The notes: generated from the letters alone by a model not told the origin. A stretch of DNA of 64,000 nt from Minwuia sp. (GCA_029210175.1 JARGPL010000017.1:23329-87328); one strand, 5' to 3'; positions 16,750-24,546 are shown, numbered from the stretch's first letter. Made by a program: numbers and translations.

Positions 16750-17421
16750 TCATCCGTGCCGGTTCTGGCCGCCTGCCTGCTGATCGATCCACTGGCGCAG
16801 CGCTGCGGCGATCTGGTGCAGCACCGCCGCCCGCTCCTGAATTGCCGCCCGCAGCCCTGGCCAGTCGGGCCAGAAGTCATGCGCATCGGGCCAGGACCGG
16901 ATGGCATCGTCACAGGCCATCACCGGGTATCCGGCCATCGCCCCGACATAGGCCGACAGCACCGGCGCCGGGTCGGCCTGCACCCGCGCCGGCACTTTCA
17001 GCAACAGCGATGCCTCACCCAGCGCCCGCAACAGCGCGCCCCGTCCGCCGCTCAGGTCCAGACAGGGCCGCACCATCGCCGCCGCCAGATCGGTCGCCGC
17101 CGCCAGGTCCACGGCTCCGGCCGCCGTCCCGCTCCCGGCCCGGCCCCCGCCCTCCGGCACCACCTGCCAGCCCGTCGCCCAGTGCATGGTGAAGTCCTGG
17201 CGATCCATCGGTGACAGGTCCGCCGTCCTGACATTCACGATCCGCAAGCCGCATTGCTGCCCGATAGACGCCCTCGCCCAATGCTCCGCCCCGGTCCTTG
17301 CCCGCACCTCCGCCGGCCCGGCCTCGCGCCGCAGCGCGGTGGCCAGCGCCGTCGGCGGTGTCGCCGTCCGTGCCCGTTCCTGTGCCCGTTCCTGTGTCCT
17401 GGCGCCGTCTCCTGCTGTCAC
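16750..17421 (-). CDS. Hypothetical phage protein overlapping the replication gene (223 aa)
   Basis: This frame has the codon bias expected of a coding frame (third positions mostly G/C) over 16750-17400, unlike the frame of the overlapping replication gene. The C-terminus DFWPDWPGLRAAIQERAAVL then LHQIAAALRQWIDQQ reads as a real helical domain. GTG 17421 has GGGGAA 5 bases upstream and is the favoured start. Family unknown. The overlap of about 400 bases with the upstream open frame is unusual and discussed separately. Confidence 0.55.
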   Translation of the reverse strand: MTAGDGARTQERAQERARTATPPTALATALRREAGPAEVRARTGAEHWARASIGQQCGLRIVNVRTADLSPMDRQDFTMHWATGWQVVPEGGGRAGSGTAAGAVDLAAATDLAAAMVRPCLDLSGGRGALLRALGEASLLLKVPARVQADPAPVLSAYVGAMAGYPVMACDDAIRSWPDAHDFWPDWPGLRAAIQERAAVLHQIAAALRQWIDQQAGGQNRHG

Positions 17422-18172
17422 CGCGCTTCCCCGATGACCAGAGCAGGTGATTGCCGACCCAGGTGATCCATGCCCCTTCCCAGTCCTTTCGGCGGCTCCC
17501 CCTGGCCCGGTGGTGACCGGCGAACGTCCCGGCGACAAGCTCGATCTCTGCATCGTCCATTCCCCTCTCTCTCGCATGTGCCCGCCCTGCGTCCGACAGA
17601 CGCCAGTCCACCGGTAAAGCCGTTACCGCATCCGCCGTACCGGGTGGCCCACCGGGTGGCGCCACGGGCGGTGCCCCGCACCCGCCCGCGCCCGCGTATT
17701 GATTTGATTGATTCAATGATGGTTCATATTGACGGTTAGGGTGCACTGGGTTCACCACCCCTGGTGCACTGGGTTCACCACCCTGGTGAACTGGGTTCAC
17801 CACCCCTGGTGAACTGGGTTCACCACCCCCCTGCCGTTCAGGGGCACCCGCCGACCCTGCCGCCGCCCCTGCCGCCGACCCGGTATTTACCGCCTGATCC
17901 GCGTCGAATGCCAGGTGCAGCCGGTACGTGTTGCGCACGCTGGTGCCCCCGACACGGCGGCGCACCACCGACAGCAGGCCGCCCGCTTCCAGATGCTTGA
18001 TCGCCTTGATCACACCCCGCCGCGACAGTTCCGTCGCATCGGCAATGGTGGTCATCGACGGCCAGGCCACACCCGCGTGGTCGGCATTGTCGGCCAGCTT
18101 CACCAGAACCGCCTTCGCCGCCGCCGACCCGCACCGCTGCCGATAGGCCCACGCAATCGCCACGACACTCAT
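17015..18172 (-). CDS. Helix-turn-helix replication protein with internal repeats (385 aa)
   Basis: The N-terminal domain (about residues 1-95; AAAKAVLVKLADNADHAGVA, then WPSMTTIADATELSRRGVIK) is a winged-helix of the HTH_36 type used by phage replication initiators. A low-complexity linker with repeated PGVVNPVH blocks follows. The domain ending in KDWEGAWITWVGNHLLW (residues about 235-250) is the usual C-terminal domain of such proteins. The last roughly 135 codons are Gly/Arg/Asp-rich with poor codon bias and overlap a better gene, so the conserved product may effectively end near 17420. ATG 18172 overlaps the upstream stop (ATGA). Likely role: origin recognition. Confidence 0.75.
   Translation of the reverse strand: MSVVAIAWAYRQRCGSAAAKAVLVKLADNADHAGVAWPSMTTIADATELSRRGVIKAIKHLEAGGLLSVVRRRVGGTSVRNTYRLHLAFDADQAVNTGSAAGAAAGSAGAPERQGGGEPSSPGVVNPVHQGGEPSAPGVVNPVHPNRQYEPSLNQSNQYAGAGGCGAPPVAPPGGPPGTADAVTALPVDWRLSDAGRAHARERGMDDAEIELVAGTFAGHHRARGSRRKDWEGAWITWVGNHLLWSSGKRGDSRRRRQDTGTGTGTGTDGDTADGAGHRAAARGRAGGGAGKDRGGALGEGVYRAAMRLADRECQDGGPVTDGSPGLHHALGDGLAGGAGGRGPGRERDGGRSRGPGGGDRSGGGDGAALSGPERRTGRAVAGAG
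17697..17736. other. AT-rich segment beside iterons: candidate unwinding element
   Basis: This 40-base stretch (containing TTGATTTGATTGATTCAATG) is one of the few AT-rich patches in the region. It directly adjoins the four tandem repeats inside the replication-protein gene. The layout of iterons plus AT-rich DNA inside an initiator gene is that of the lambda origin. The function is inferred from this layout. Confidence 0.45.
17740..17830. repeat. Four tandem 22-23-bp iteron-like repeats
   Basis: Units lie at 17740-17762, 17763-17784, 17785-17807 and 17808-17830. Each contains a dyad: GGTGAACTGGGTTCACC in units 3 and 4 (perfect 7-base arms) and GGTGCACTGGGTTCACC in units 1 and 2. Spacing is 23, 22 and 23 bases, about two helical turns, so all dyads face one side of the helix. 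They encode the repeated PGVVNPVH linker of the replication protein. Likely binding sites for that protein. Confidence 0.75.
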
Positions 18173-18570
18173 GCCGCACCCCCTTCCACATCCGCCACAG
18201 AAGCCACCGGCGCGCCGCTCAGGCACCCCAGAACCTCCCGTCCCAGATCGGTGATCCGGTCACCCACCGGCCGCCAGCCCTGCTGCCAGGCCTTCGCCCG
18301 CGCCGCCTGATCGGGGAACCGCCGGTTGAACGCCGCCGACGACAGGCGCCAGGCGCCATGGCCCCAGACGGTCTCGACCCACCCGGCCTGCAGGCACGCC
18401 TGCCGCACCCGCTGCTGCGCCGCGGTTTCGCGGTACGGGCTGACCCGGTACGCCGGTCGCACCCGCACCCCCTCCGCCGCACCCAGCACCGCCTGCAGGA
18501 ACTGCCGCCGCTCTCCGGTGACCACCCGCGCCGCCACCACCCGAACCCGCCCCTTTCGCCGTCGCGCCAT
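18169..18570 (-). CDS. Hypothetical phage protein (133 aa)
   Basis: This small basic protein begins MARRRKGRVRVVAARVV, followed by a helical region and AYRVSPYRETAAQQRVRQAC. It has no signal or membrane segment and no recognised family. It is coupled to the methyltransferase upstream (TGATG) and to the replication protein downstream (ATGA). A DNA-related role is suggested only by its charge and its neighbours. Confidence 0.55.
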   Translation of the reverse strand: MARRRKGRVRVVAARVVTGERRQFLQAVLGAAEGVRVRPAYRVSPYRETAAQQRVRQACLQAGWVETVWGHGAWRLSSAAFNRRFPDQAARAKAWQQGWRPVGDRITDLGREVLGCLSGAPVASVADVEGGAA

Positions 18571-20138
18571 CACCCGTCCCCCTCGGCCTGCAGGCCGGTC
18601 CAGACCTCGTCACACAGCACGATGCGCCGCCCGATCCATTGCATCACCGGCACCGCCATGCTGTTGCCCAGCGCGCGATACCTGGGCCCGTCGGGGCAGG
18701 CTTGCGCCGCCTTGCCGCGCCAGGGAATCGCCGTCCAGCCATCGGGAAACCCCTGCAGCCGCTCGGCCTCCAGCGGCATGATCCGCCGGACCGACATGTT
18801 GGTTCGAAGCAACGTGTAACCCTGTCCAGGCCGCGCGCCATGCGGCGCCACGTCCGGCGCATATTCGGCCTCGCAGATGTCGTCGCGGCGCTCATGCACC
18901 GCCAGCACCGACCTGCTGGACCCGCCGGACGCGGCCCGCAACGCCGCCGTCTCCGATGGCCCTTCGATCCGCGCGCCCTCGTCCCGGCCCCGGATGTCGA
19001 ACGCCACCGCCATCTGCTGCCCGCCACCGGCGCGCTGGCCATTGCCCACCCGCAACGCCGGGGTCACGTCCTGCTGCGCGCCCGACCCGTCATCACAGGC
19101 CGAAAACGCCACCAGGTTGCCGCATTCATCGCCGCTGGGCCCGCCGGATCGCTTCGACCATTTCGACGTCACCACCAGACCGCCGTCCAGATCGAAGTCC
19201 GTGCCCATGCCGCTGCCCTTGCGCGCCGCAAGGGTCGGGGCCACGTCCTGCACGATCAGCGTGTCGGATCCGTCACCACGCGGGCTGGCATTCCCCGTGC
19301 TGGCCAGGACCGGCCCGGCAACCGCATCTATCCCCCCTGCGCCGTCACATGCGCCATCACATGCGCCACCACCCGCGTCTGGCCTTCCAGCGCCCGGCGC
19401 AGTGATACCGGCATACGGTTGTCCTTGCCCCGCGATGCGGCGCGGCGCAGCAGCCCGCCGCAGGCTTTCGGGCTCAAGCAATACCGCTGCGGCACAGCGC
19501 CCGTCTCCACGATGTCCGACAGCGAACACACGCTCGCGTCGCTGGGGAACACCGAAATATTGAGCATCAAGACTCCGCCAGCTGACGCCATACCCGCATT
19601 CGACCAGTCCGGCGAAAAAGCATCCAAGGGCTGCCGTTTCGTGACTTTCGTATTCATCACTTCCCAGCCATTCGGACCCTTCTTCCATGTCGTCCGGCGG
19701 TGGAACCGGCTCCGGCGCGTCGTGTATCCAGCTGCTGCGAACGCCGGGCACGTTTTCCCAGACCACCCAGACGGGCCGATAGCGTTCAACCAGTGCAAGG
19801 AATGTGAGGGCGAGGTTACCGCGCGGATCATCCAGTCCCTTTCGCAATCCGGCGATGCTGAACGACTGGCAGGGGGTTCCGCCGACAAGAACATCGATAG
19901 CTGATCCATCCGGACCTCCCAAATGCGGGCCCCATGCGGGCCATTCACGGAATTTCGTCATGTCGCCCAGGTTCGGCACGCCGGGAAACCGGATCGCGCG
20001 CACCGCATTGGGAAACCCCTCGATATCGGCGCAGGCGACAACCTCCATGCCCGCCCGCCCGAACCCCAGCTCCGCCGCCCCGATCCCCGAACAGACCGAC
20101 AGCACCCGCAACGGGCGTCGTGTGGCCGCGGCACTCAT
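18570..20138 (-). CDS. DNA (cytosine-5) methyltransferase (522 aa)
   Basis: All main C5-methyltransferase motifs are present: motif I CSGIGAAELGFG (16-27), motif IV GGTPCQSFS with catalytic Cys90, motif VI WENVPG (127-132), motif VIII QRRERVF (199-205) and motif X YRALGNSMAVPV near the C-terminus. A long Gly/Ala/Asp-rich variable region replaces the usual compact target-recognition stretch. ATG 20138 overlaps the upstream stop (ATGA). It probably modifies phage DNA against host restriction. Between about 19330 and 19640 the codon bias of this frame weakens while another frame is well biased (see the nested gene). Confidence 0.9.
   Translation of the reverse strand: MSAAATRRPLRVLSVCSGIGAAELGFGRAGMEVVACADIEGFPNAVRAIRFPGVPNLGDMTKFREWPAWGPHLGGPDGSAIDVLVGGTPCQSFSIAGLRKGLDDPRGNLALTFLALVERYRPVWVVWENVPGVRSSWIHDAPEPVPPPDDMEEGSEWLGSDEYESHETAALGCFFAGLVECGYGVSWRSLDAQYFGVPQRRERVFAVGHRGDGRCAAAVLLEPESLRRAAAPRRIAGQGQPYAGITAPGAGRPDAGGGACDGACDGAGGIDAVAGPVLASTGNASPRGDGSDTLIVQDVAPTLAARKGSGMGTDFDLDGGLVVTSKWSKRSGGPSGDECGNLVAFSACDDGSGAQQDVTPALRVGNGQRAGGGQQMAVAFDIRGRDEGARIEGPSETAALRAASGGSSRSVLAVHERRDDICEAEYAPDVAPHGARPGQGYTLLRTNMSVRRIMPLEAERLQGFPDGWTAIPWRGKAAQACPDGPRYRALGNSMAVPVMQWIGRRIVLCDEVWTGLQAEGDG
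19328..19909 (-). CDS. Nested overlapping gene inside the cytosine methyltransferase (193 aa)
   Basis: A second minus-strand frame wholly inside the methyltransferase gene encodes MDQLSMFLSAEPPASRSASP, then ASVCSLSDIVETGAVPQRYC, LSPKACGGLLRRAASRGKDN and RALEG. I recall similar conserved proteins, with a VCSLSDILETG...LRRAEKRGK pattern, annotated in other phage methyltransferase loci. ATG 19909 has its own strong signal, GGGAGGT, 5 bases upstream. From about 19330 to 19640 this frame has more G/C-ending codons than the methyltransferase frame. Function unknown; the Lys/Arg-rich C-terminal helix could bind nucleic acid. Conservation could also be a by-product of the methyltransferase frame. Confidence 0.55.
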   Translation of the reverse strand: MDQLSMFLSAEPPASRSASPDCERDWMIRAVTSPSHSLHWLNAIGPSGWSGKTCPAFAAAGYTTRRSRFHRRTTWKKGPNGWEVMNTKVTKRQPLDAFSPDWSNAGMASAGGVLMLNISVFPSDASVCSLSDIVETGAVPQRYCLSPKACGGLLRRAASRGKDNRMPVSLRRALEGQTRVVAHVMAHVTAQGG

Positions 20139-21385
20139 GCGTCCGTCCCCGCGAACAGGTCGGGGCCGGGAATGCCCTGTGCGGCGACCCGGCGGCGTGA
20201 TGCGTCGATGCGGGCGCGGGCGATGGCCGCGTAATGCGCATCCTGTTCGATGCCGGTGAAGCGAAATCCCTCCATCACCGCGCCGCGACCCGTGGACCCG
20301 GACCCCATGAACGGGTCCAGCACCACACCGCCCGGCGGCGTGATCAGCCGGCACAGCCACTGCATCAGGGCGGTCGGCTTCACCGTCGGGTGAATGTTCG
20401 CCCGCGGCGCGACCTCATACCCCGGATCGCGCCGGGTGATGTGCTGCCCCCTGGTTTCGGACCGGATGCCCGCGGCCCCCTTGGGCATGTGGTCCAGCCC
20501 GTCGTCGCGGTCGTCGCGCGATGCCTTGGCGCAATAGAAATATCGCGCCGCCGACCCCTGATCATCATATTCGGCACCCGTGGCGGTCATCCCCCAACCG
20601 CCGCCTGGACGCCTTGACCTCAGGGGCCGACCGTTGGTGCTCTTGCCCTGCGGAAACAGCCCGGCCACCGCTGCGCTGCCGTCGTGGCACAGGTTCGCAG
20701 GCCAGCGGCCGGTTGTCGGTCGAGGCTCCCCGCCTTTCCCAAGCCCCATATTCGCGTCGTTCCACGTGCGACCGCCCGCGGCGGCTCCTTTCCACCCAGC
20801 TAACTCGGCACCAATCCGGCAGGCATCAACATGCAGCGCCCCGGTGCCATGCGCGGCCAGGTTGGCGGCGACGGTGCCGATCAGCGGCACCCGCGCCAGG
20901 CAGATCGGTTCATGCGCCGGTTTCAGGGCGGTGCCCCAGCCTTCCCAGTCACCGGACTGACTGTGCGATTTGGGGAATCCGCTGCCATACATCCAGATCA
21001 GCTGGTCGCGAATCTCGAAACCCGCCGCCTCGATCGCCATGACCATGCGGTGAAACGTGCGGGTGCCGCCGAACGCGGCCAGGTGCGCGCCGGGCTTCAT
21101 CACCCGCCGCACCGCCGCCCAGGTCGCCGGGTCGAACGCAATGTCGCCGCCGTCCCAAGTCTGCCCCATGAACCCCGCCGATGCCCGGCCATAGACACCG
21201 GTCGCGCCACTGGCCTGCGCCGGCGCGGCATCATCGGCCCCGAACCGCCGCACGATACTGGTCAGGTGATAGGGCGGGTCCGTCACCACCGCATCCACCG
21301 ACGCCGCATCCATGCCCGCCATCACCGCCCGGCAATCGCCGACATGCACCTGCACAGGGCCATCGGTCTCCGCCCCGCCACTCAT
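20135..21385 (-). CDS. DNA N6-adenine/N4-cytosine methyltransferase (416 aa)
   Basis: The amino-methyltransferase motifs are clear: DPPYH at 36-40 (motif IV) and, near the C-terminus, HPTVKPTALMQWLCRLITPP then LDPFMGSGSTGRGAVMEGF (motif I, SAM binding), giving the beta-class order. DPPY is found in both adenine and cytosine-N4 enzymes, so the target base is open. A long central region holds the target-recognition part. No restriction enzyme gene adjoins it, so it is an orphan. It is coupled by ATGA to both neighbours, GcrA-like upstream and the C5 enzyme downstream. Confidence 0.88.
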   Translation of the reverse strand: MSGGAETDGPVQVHVGDCRAVMAGMDAASVDAVVTDPPYHLTSIVRRFGADDAAPAQASGATGVYGRASAGFMGQTWDGGDIAFDPATWAAVRRVMKPGAHLAAFGGTRTFHRMVMAIEAAGFEIRDQLIWMYGSGFPKSHSQSGDWEGWGTALKPAHEPICLARVPLIGTVAANLAAHGTGALHVDACRIGAELAGWKGAAAGGRTWNDANMGLGKGGEPRPTTGRWPANLCHDGSAAVAGLFPQGKSTNGRPLRSRRPGGGWGMTATGAEYDDQGSAARYFYCAKASRDDRDDGLDHMPKGAAGIRSETRGQHITRRDPGYEVAPRANIHPTVKPTALMQWLCRLITPPGGVVLDPFMGSGSTGRGAVMEGFRFTGIEQDAHYAAIARARIDASRRRVAAQGIPGPDLFAGTDA

Positions 21386-21978
21386 GCCGACACCTGCGCA
21401 TCGGCACCGGCGGGGTCGGCGGCTTCACCAGCGCGGCGGATCGACCGCCGGGCGTGCGCGGCGCAATAGGTCCGGGCCATCCGGCCGCCCAGGCCTTTCA
21501 GCGGCACCGCCCCCTCTCGCCCCGCCGCCTGCCGTGCTGCGACATTGCGGCCGCAGAACCCGAAACCGGGCGCGCCGGGGTCGCCGATCGGCCAGGCGCA
21601 CTGCTGCCCGTGCGGCGGGGCCGCCAGGCCGGGCACATGCACCGTGTCATCCGGCCAGGGCTGCCCGGCCTTCACGTCGGCGGGCCGGCGGCGCGGCATC
21701 ACCTTGGTCGACGGCACCCGGGCCCGTTCGCGCCGGGGGCGGGCCGCATCCGCATGCGCCCTTGCCGCCCGCTTCTCCGCCCTTGTCTGCGCCGGGGTCT
21801 GGCGCAGCGCCCCCACCTTGATGCCCTGGCGATTGGCGAACCCCAGCACGGCGTTGCGGGTGAAACTGCGGTTGAATTCATCGCGCAGGGCGGCGGCGAT
21901 ATCGCTGGCATTGTTGCCAGGGTCCGCCGCCAGCGCCACCAGCCGCGCCCGCTGTCCATTGGTCCATGTCGGGCGCAT
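21382..21978 (-). CDS. GcrA-like cell-cycle regulator homologue, phage-encoded (198 aa)
   Basis: The N-terminus (WTNGQRARLVALAADPGNNA, then RSFTRNAVLGFANRQGIK) matches the GcrA DNA-binding region. The C-terminus carries CAWPIGDPGAPGFGFCGRN and YCAAHARRS, the sigma-factor-binding domain signature of GcrA (PF07750). In Caulobacter, GcrA recruits RNA polymerase to promoters methylated at GANTC. A phage copy beside two methyltransferase genes suggests control of host or phage promoters through methylation. ATG 21978 overlaps the upstream stop; the longer open frame is within the neighbour. Confidence 0.82.
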   Translation of the reverse strand: MRPTWTNGQRARLVALAADPGNNASDIAAALRDEFNRSFTRNAVLGFANRQGIKVGALRQTPAQTRAEKRAARAHADAARPRRERARVPSTKVMPRRRPADVKAGQPWPDDTVHVPGLAAPPHGQQCAWPIGDPGAPGFGFCGRNVAARQAAGREGAVPLKGLGGRMARTYCAAHARRSIRRAGEAADPAGADAQVSA

Positions 21979-22493
21979 CAGACCACCCCCATGGCGTGAA
22001 TCACCACATGCTCTGCCGTGGCCTGGCTGCGGCAGCCGTCGCACATGCGGTTGCCAGGCCCGGCGGACGGAAACGGCGTGCGACAGGTGATGCACGGGCG
22101 CCGCACCTGCTCCGGCACATCGATGACGCCCAGGCCATTGTGGATTCGCACCAGTTCGTTCTGACACGCGGCGCGGCTCCGCCCCAGCGCCGCTGCCGCC
22201 CCGGCGATGCCGCCCGCCGTCTGCCGCAGGGCCAGCAACCGCCGCCGCTCCGCCGGGGTCCAGACCTTCGCCATGGCCGCGGGCGCATGAATGTCCTGCG
22301 CCCGCGAACCATTGCGCAGCCTGAACACGCGCGCGCCGATCTGTTGCCGGGTGAATGTCACGCCGTGCTTCGCGGTCATCAGCTGTGCCGCCTGCGCCCG
22401 GCTTTCGCCCTGGTTGATCAGGGCAATCACCTCATCATCCAGGGCCTGCGTCCAGCGCACGTACTGCCGTTCGACCGGCGTGCCCGCCCTCAT
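21978..22493 (-). CDS. HTH protein with zinc-ribbon tail, GcrA-related (171 aa)
   Basis: It contains two tandem SANT/Myb-like helical repeats: RWTQALDDEVIALINQGESR (about residues 13-60) and VWTPAERRRLLALRQTAGGI (about 76-115). A Cys4 ribbon, CITCRTPFPSAG...RMCDGC, follows near the C-terminus. The overall plan resembles the GcrA-like neighbour, suggesting a diverged duplicate. Probably a DNA-binding regulator of phage or host genes. Its stop overlaps the start of the GcrA-like gene. Confidence 0.65.
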   Translation of the reverse strand: MRAGTPVERQYVRWTQALDDEVIALINQGESRAQAAQLMTAKHGVTFTRQQIGARVFRLRNGSRAQDIHAPAAMAKVWTPAERRRLLALRQTAGGIAGAAAALGRSRAACQNELVRIHNGLGVIDVPEQVRRPCITCRTPFPSAGPGNRMCDGCRSQATAEHVVIHAMGVV

Positions 22494-22496
22494 GGG

Positions 22497-23426
22497 TCAA
22501 AGGCTCCCGAACAGCAGCGGCAGGGCCGTCGCGGCGGCGACCCGTTCAGCCTCGGCCCGCACCGCAGTATCGAACACCCGCACCACGTCGTGCAGCATGA
22601 ACGACCAGCGCACCGAACTGCCGCGCACCCGATACCGCAACCGCACGAACACGGGCACCGGGTCGCCCTGGTCGAACACGGGAATGCAGACCCGCAACAG
22701 GTTGGGAATCTTCACCGGCGCGCCCTTGTCGTCGCGGTGCTCTTCCCGCGCGATCAGCGTCGCTTCACCGCTGGACAGGTTGATCTTCGTCTGCACCTCG
22801 TTCGTTGCAAACACCTGCACCCCGCGGCTCAGCGCCATAACGGTGTCGGCCCCGGCCAGCTTGCCACCCAGCGCCCGGACGATCGGCTCACGTTCCGCCG
22901 CGGCGTCGTATGGCATCACGTCCAGGATGTGATCTTCCAGGAACTCGGCGAAATCGGCCGCTTCCAGATCCTTGCCATGCACCCCCAGCCACTTCTGCCA
23001 TTCTTCCGACAGCGGCAACCGATAGGCGCCGATATGGTCGTTCCAGTCCGCTTCCGCGGCGGCGGCCAGACCGACATCGCCCGCCACAGCATCATCGTAA
23101 TTGTAGATCGCCCGGATGCTGGGCTGGGCCCGGTCGGCATGGCAGAACAGCACCGACTGATCGTTCTTGAAGCGATTGGCGTGGTCGATCAGCGATTGCG
23201 CCGTGTCCAGCCGCGTGGTGCCGCGCATGCGCTCCGGCCGGGTGCGCCATTCGTCCAAGAACGATTTCACTGACTTCACCGTCACCCCGTCCACGCCCGG
23301 CACGAACAGCACCGGCACGGTCAGGCCCGTGTTCGGATCCTTCACGTCGCAGCTGCCCGGCTGATGATATTTTTCCATGATCGCGGCAACGACCGCGGCC
23401 CCTGGTTCGTTCTCGTGGTTGCTCAT
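22497..23426 (-). CDS. DUF2303 family phage protein (309 aa)
   Basis: The protein matches DUF2303 (PF10065), often found in the replication/recombination region of siphophages. Visible segments are SVKSFLDEWRTRPERMRGTT, an FLEDHILDVMPYD helix and YRVRGSSVRWSFMLHDVVRV near the C-terminus. Function is unknown; a part in DNA metabolism is inferred from context. It overlaps the preceding gene by 4 bases. Confidence 0.85.
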   Translation of the reverse strand: MSNHENEPGAAVVAAIMEKYHQPGSCDVKDPNTGLTVPVLFVPGVDGVTVKSVKSFLDEWRTRPERMRGTTRLDTAQSLIDHANRFKNDQSVLFCHADRAQPSIRAIYNYDDAVAGDVGLAAAAEADWNDHIGAYRLPLSEEWQKWLGVHGKDLEAADFAEFLEDHILDVMPYDAAAEREPIVRALGGKLAGADTVMALSRGVQVFATNEVQTKINLSSGEATLIAREEHRDDKGAPVKIPNLLRVCIPVFDQGDPVPVFVRLRYRVRGSSVRWSFMLHDVVRVFDTAVRAEAERVAAATALPLLFGSL

Positions 23427-23824
23427 GCGTCTTCCCTTTCGTCATTGGCCTTCGCGGCGGCCGGGTGAACCGGGCGCGGCCCGGAAAACATCTGCATCTG
23501 CTTGGGGTTGACCGGCGTCAGCAGGCCACCGGGGGTGGCCCACAGGTGTGCGGTGCCGCGCGGGGCTTCGGGCGTGACCTTGGCCACGGTCGGCTTGATT
23601 TCGAACGACGCACCGGCCAGCTTGAATTCCAGTTTCAGGGTCAGCGTGCCCTTCGGCTTGCCGCCGTGGTTCAGGACATGCGTCTGCAGGGTCGAAACGA
23701 TGTCCTGCACCGCTTCCGACAGGTCATTGTTCAGATCACCGTCTTCCAGATGCGCGATCATCTGGTCGAAGTATCGGTGGACGGGCAACGTGCCGCCGTC
23801 CGCCGCTCTCATGTCGTCACTCAT
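23423..23824 (-). CDS. Hypothetical phage protein paired with DUF2303 (133 aa)
   Basis: Start ATG 23824 (MSDDMRAADGG) is preferred to 23836. The body contains LTLKLEFKLAGASFEIKPTV beta strands and a C-terminal NPKQMQMFSGPRP. Proteins with this plan usually sit just upstream of DUF2303 genes in phages, as here with an ATGA overlap. No function is known. A GC-rich hairpin lies upstream. Confidence 0.65.
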   Translation of the reverse strand: MSDDMRAADGGTLPVHRYFDQMIAHLEDGDLNNDLSEAVQDIVSTLQTHVLNHGGKPKGTLTLKLEFKLAGASFEIKPTVAKVTPEAPRGTAHLWATPGGLLTPVNPKQMQMFSGPRPVHPAAAKANDEREDA

Positions 23825-23878
23825 TCTTGCCTCCATCGGTTCGGTTCCTTGATGCTTCGGTTTCTGCAGGGTCGGGCT

Positions 23879-23921
23879 GCCGCGCCCCGCCGCACCGGGG
23901 AGGGGGCGTGCGGGGCGCGGC
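23879..23921 (-). terminator. 12-bp perfect GC-rich stem-loop
   Basis: GCCGCGCCCCGC (23879-23890) pairs perfectly with GCGGGGCGCGGC (23910-23921) across a 19-base loop. It lies in the 180-base gap between the 167-aa gene and the DUF2303 pair on the minus strand. No T-tract follows. It may limit readthrough or protect the downstream mRNA. Confidence 0.45.
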
Positions 23922-24004
23922 GATCCACCGGCGGGGCAGGGGGGCTGGTCGGGGCCACCCGCCGGCGAACGGGAATTCGGGGCGCGTGCTGCGCTGGCGT
24001 CATC

Positions 24005-24508
24005 TCAGGCGTCATCGTCCGGGGCGACCTGCAACAGCAGCTGCCGCAACAGGGCCAGCGCATGCAGCGCCTGTTCGACATGCGGCAGGCAGGCCACCGC
24101 CTCGGCCTGTTCGATCACGCCATCGGCGGCGGCATCCATCTGGTGGCTGATGGTCTCGGCGGCGGCCTTCACCGCATCCGCATTGATCCGCAGCATCAGC
24201 GCGACATCCGCGTCGCCCAGCGCCGCCGGGTCGATGCCCAGATCGATCAGCAAGCGGCCCTGCACGGCGGCCATGTGCGCCGTCACCGGGCTGGTGCCGG
24301 TCGCCAGTTCCAGCGACAGCACCACATCCACCGGCGGCTGGCTTTCGGGCGCATGCGGGCTGGCGATTTCCCCCAGCCGCGACTTGCCCAGGCGGCTGAT
24401 GGCCGCCGCCGCGCGCAACCCGCCCGCGTTCTCGATCAGGTCGGCGAAGACATCCTTCACCGTGCCGGCGCGGCGCGGGCGATAGGACTTGATGCGCGAT
24501 GTACTCAT
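24005..24508 (-). CDS. CII-like phage regulatory protein (167 aa)
   Basis: The N-terminal half (TVKDVFADLIENAGGLRAAA, AISRLGKSRLGEIAS, then PPVDVVLSLELATGTSPVTA) fits the plan of proteins resembling phage CII/DUF-type regulators: a helix-turn-helix followed by the PVDVV loop. The C-terminal half is helical and acidic. It is the early-proximal gene of the minus-strand operon, where a CII- or activator-type protein would be expected. The family call is tentative. Confidence 0.5.
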   Translation of the reverse strand: MSTSRIKSYRPRRAGTVKDVFADLIENAGGLRAAAAISRLGKSRLGEIASPHAPESQPPVDVVLSLELATGTSPVTAHMAAVQGRLLIDLGIDPAALGDADVALMLRINADAVKAAAETISHQMDAAADGVIEQAEAVACLPHVEQALHALALLRQLLLQVAPDDDA

Positions 24509-24546
24509 GGTCGGTTCTCCATGGGTCAGGGGTCGCCCCTGCCCGG

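Noticed and set aside
17740..17830. CRISPR-like interpretation of the tandem repeats
   Set aside because: Repeats are contiguous with no spacers and encode part of a protein; they fit iterons instead. No CRISPR array was seen anywhere in the window.
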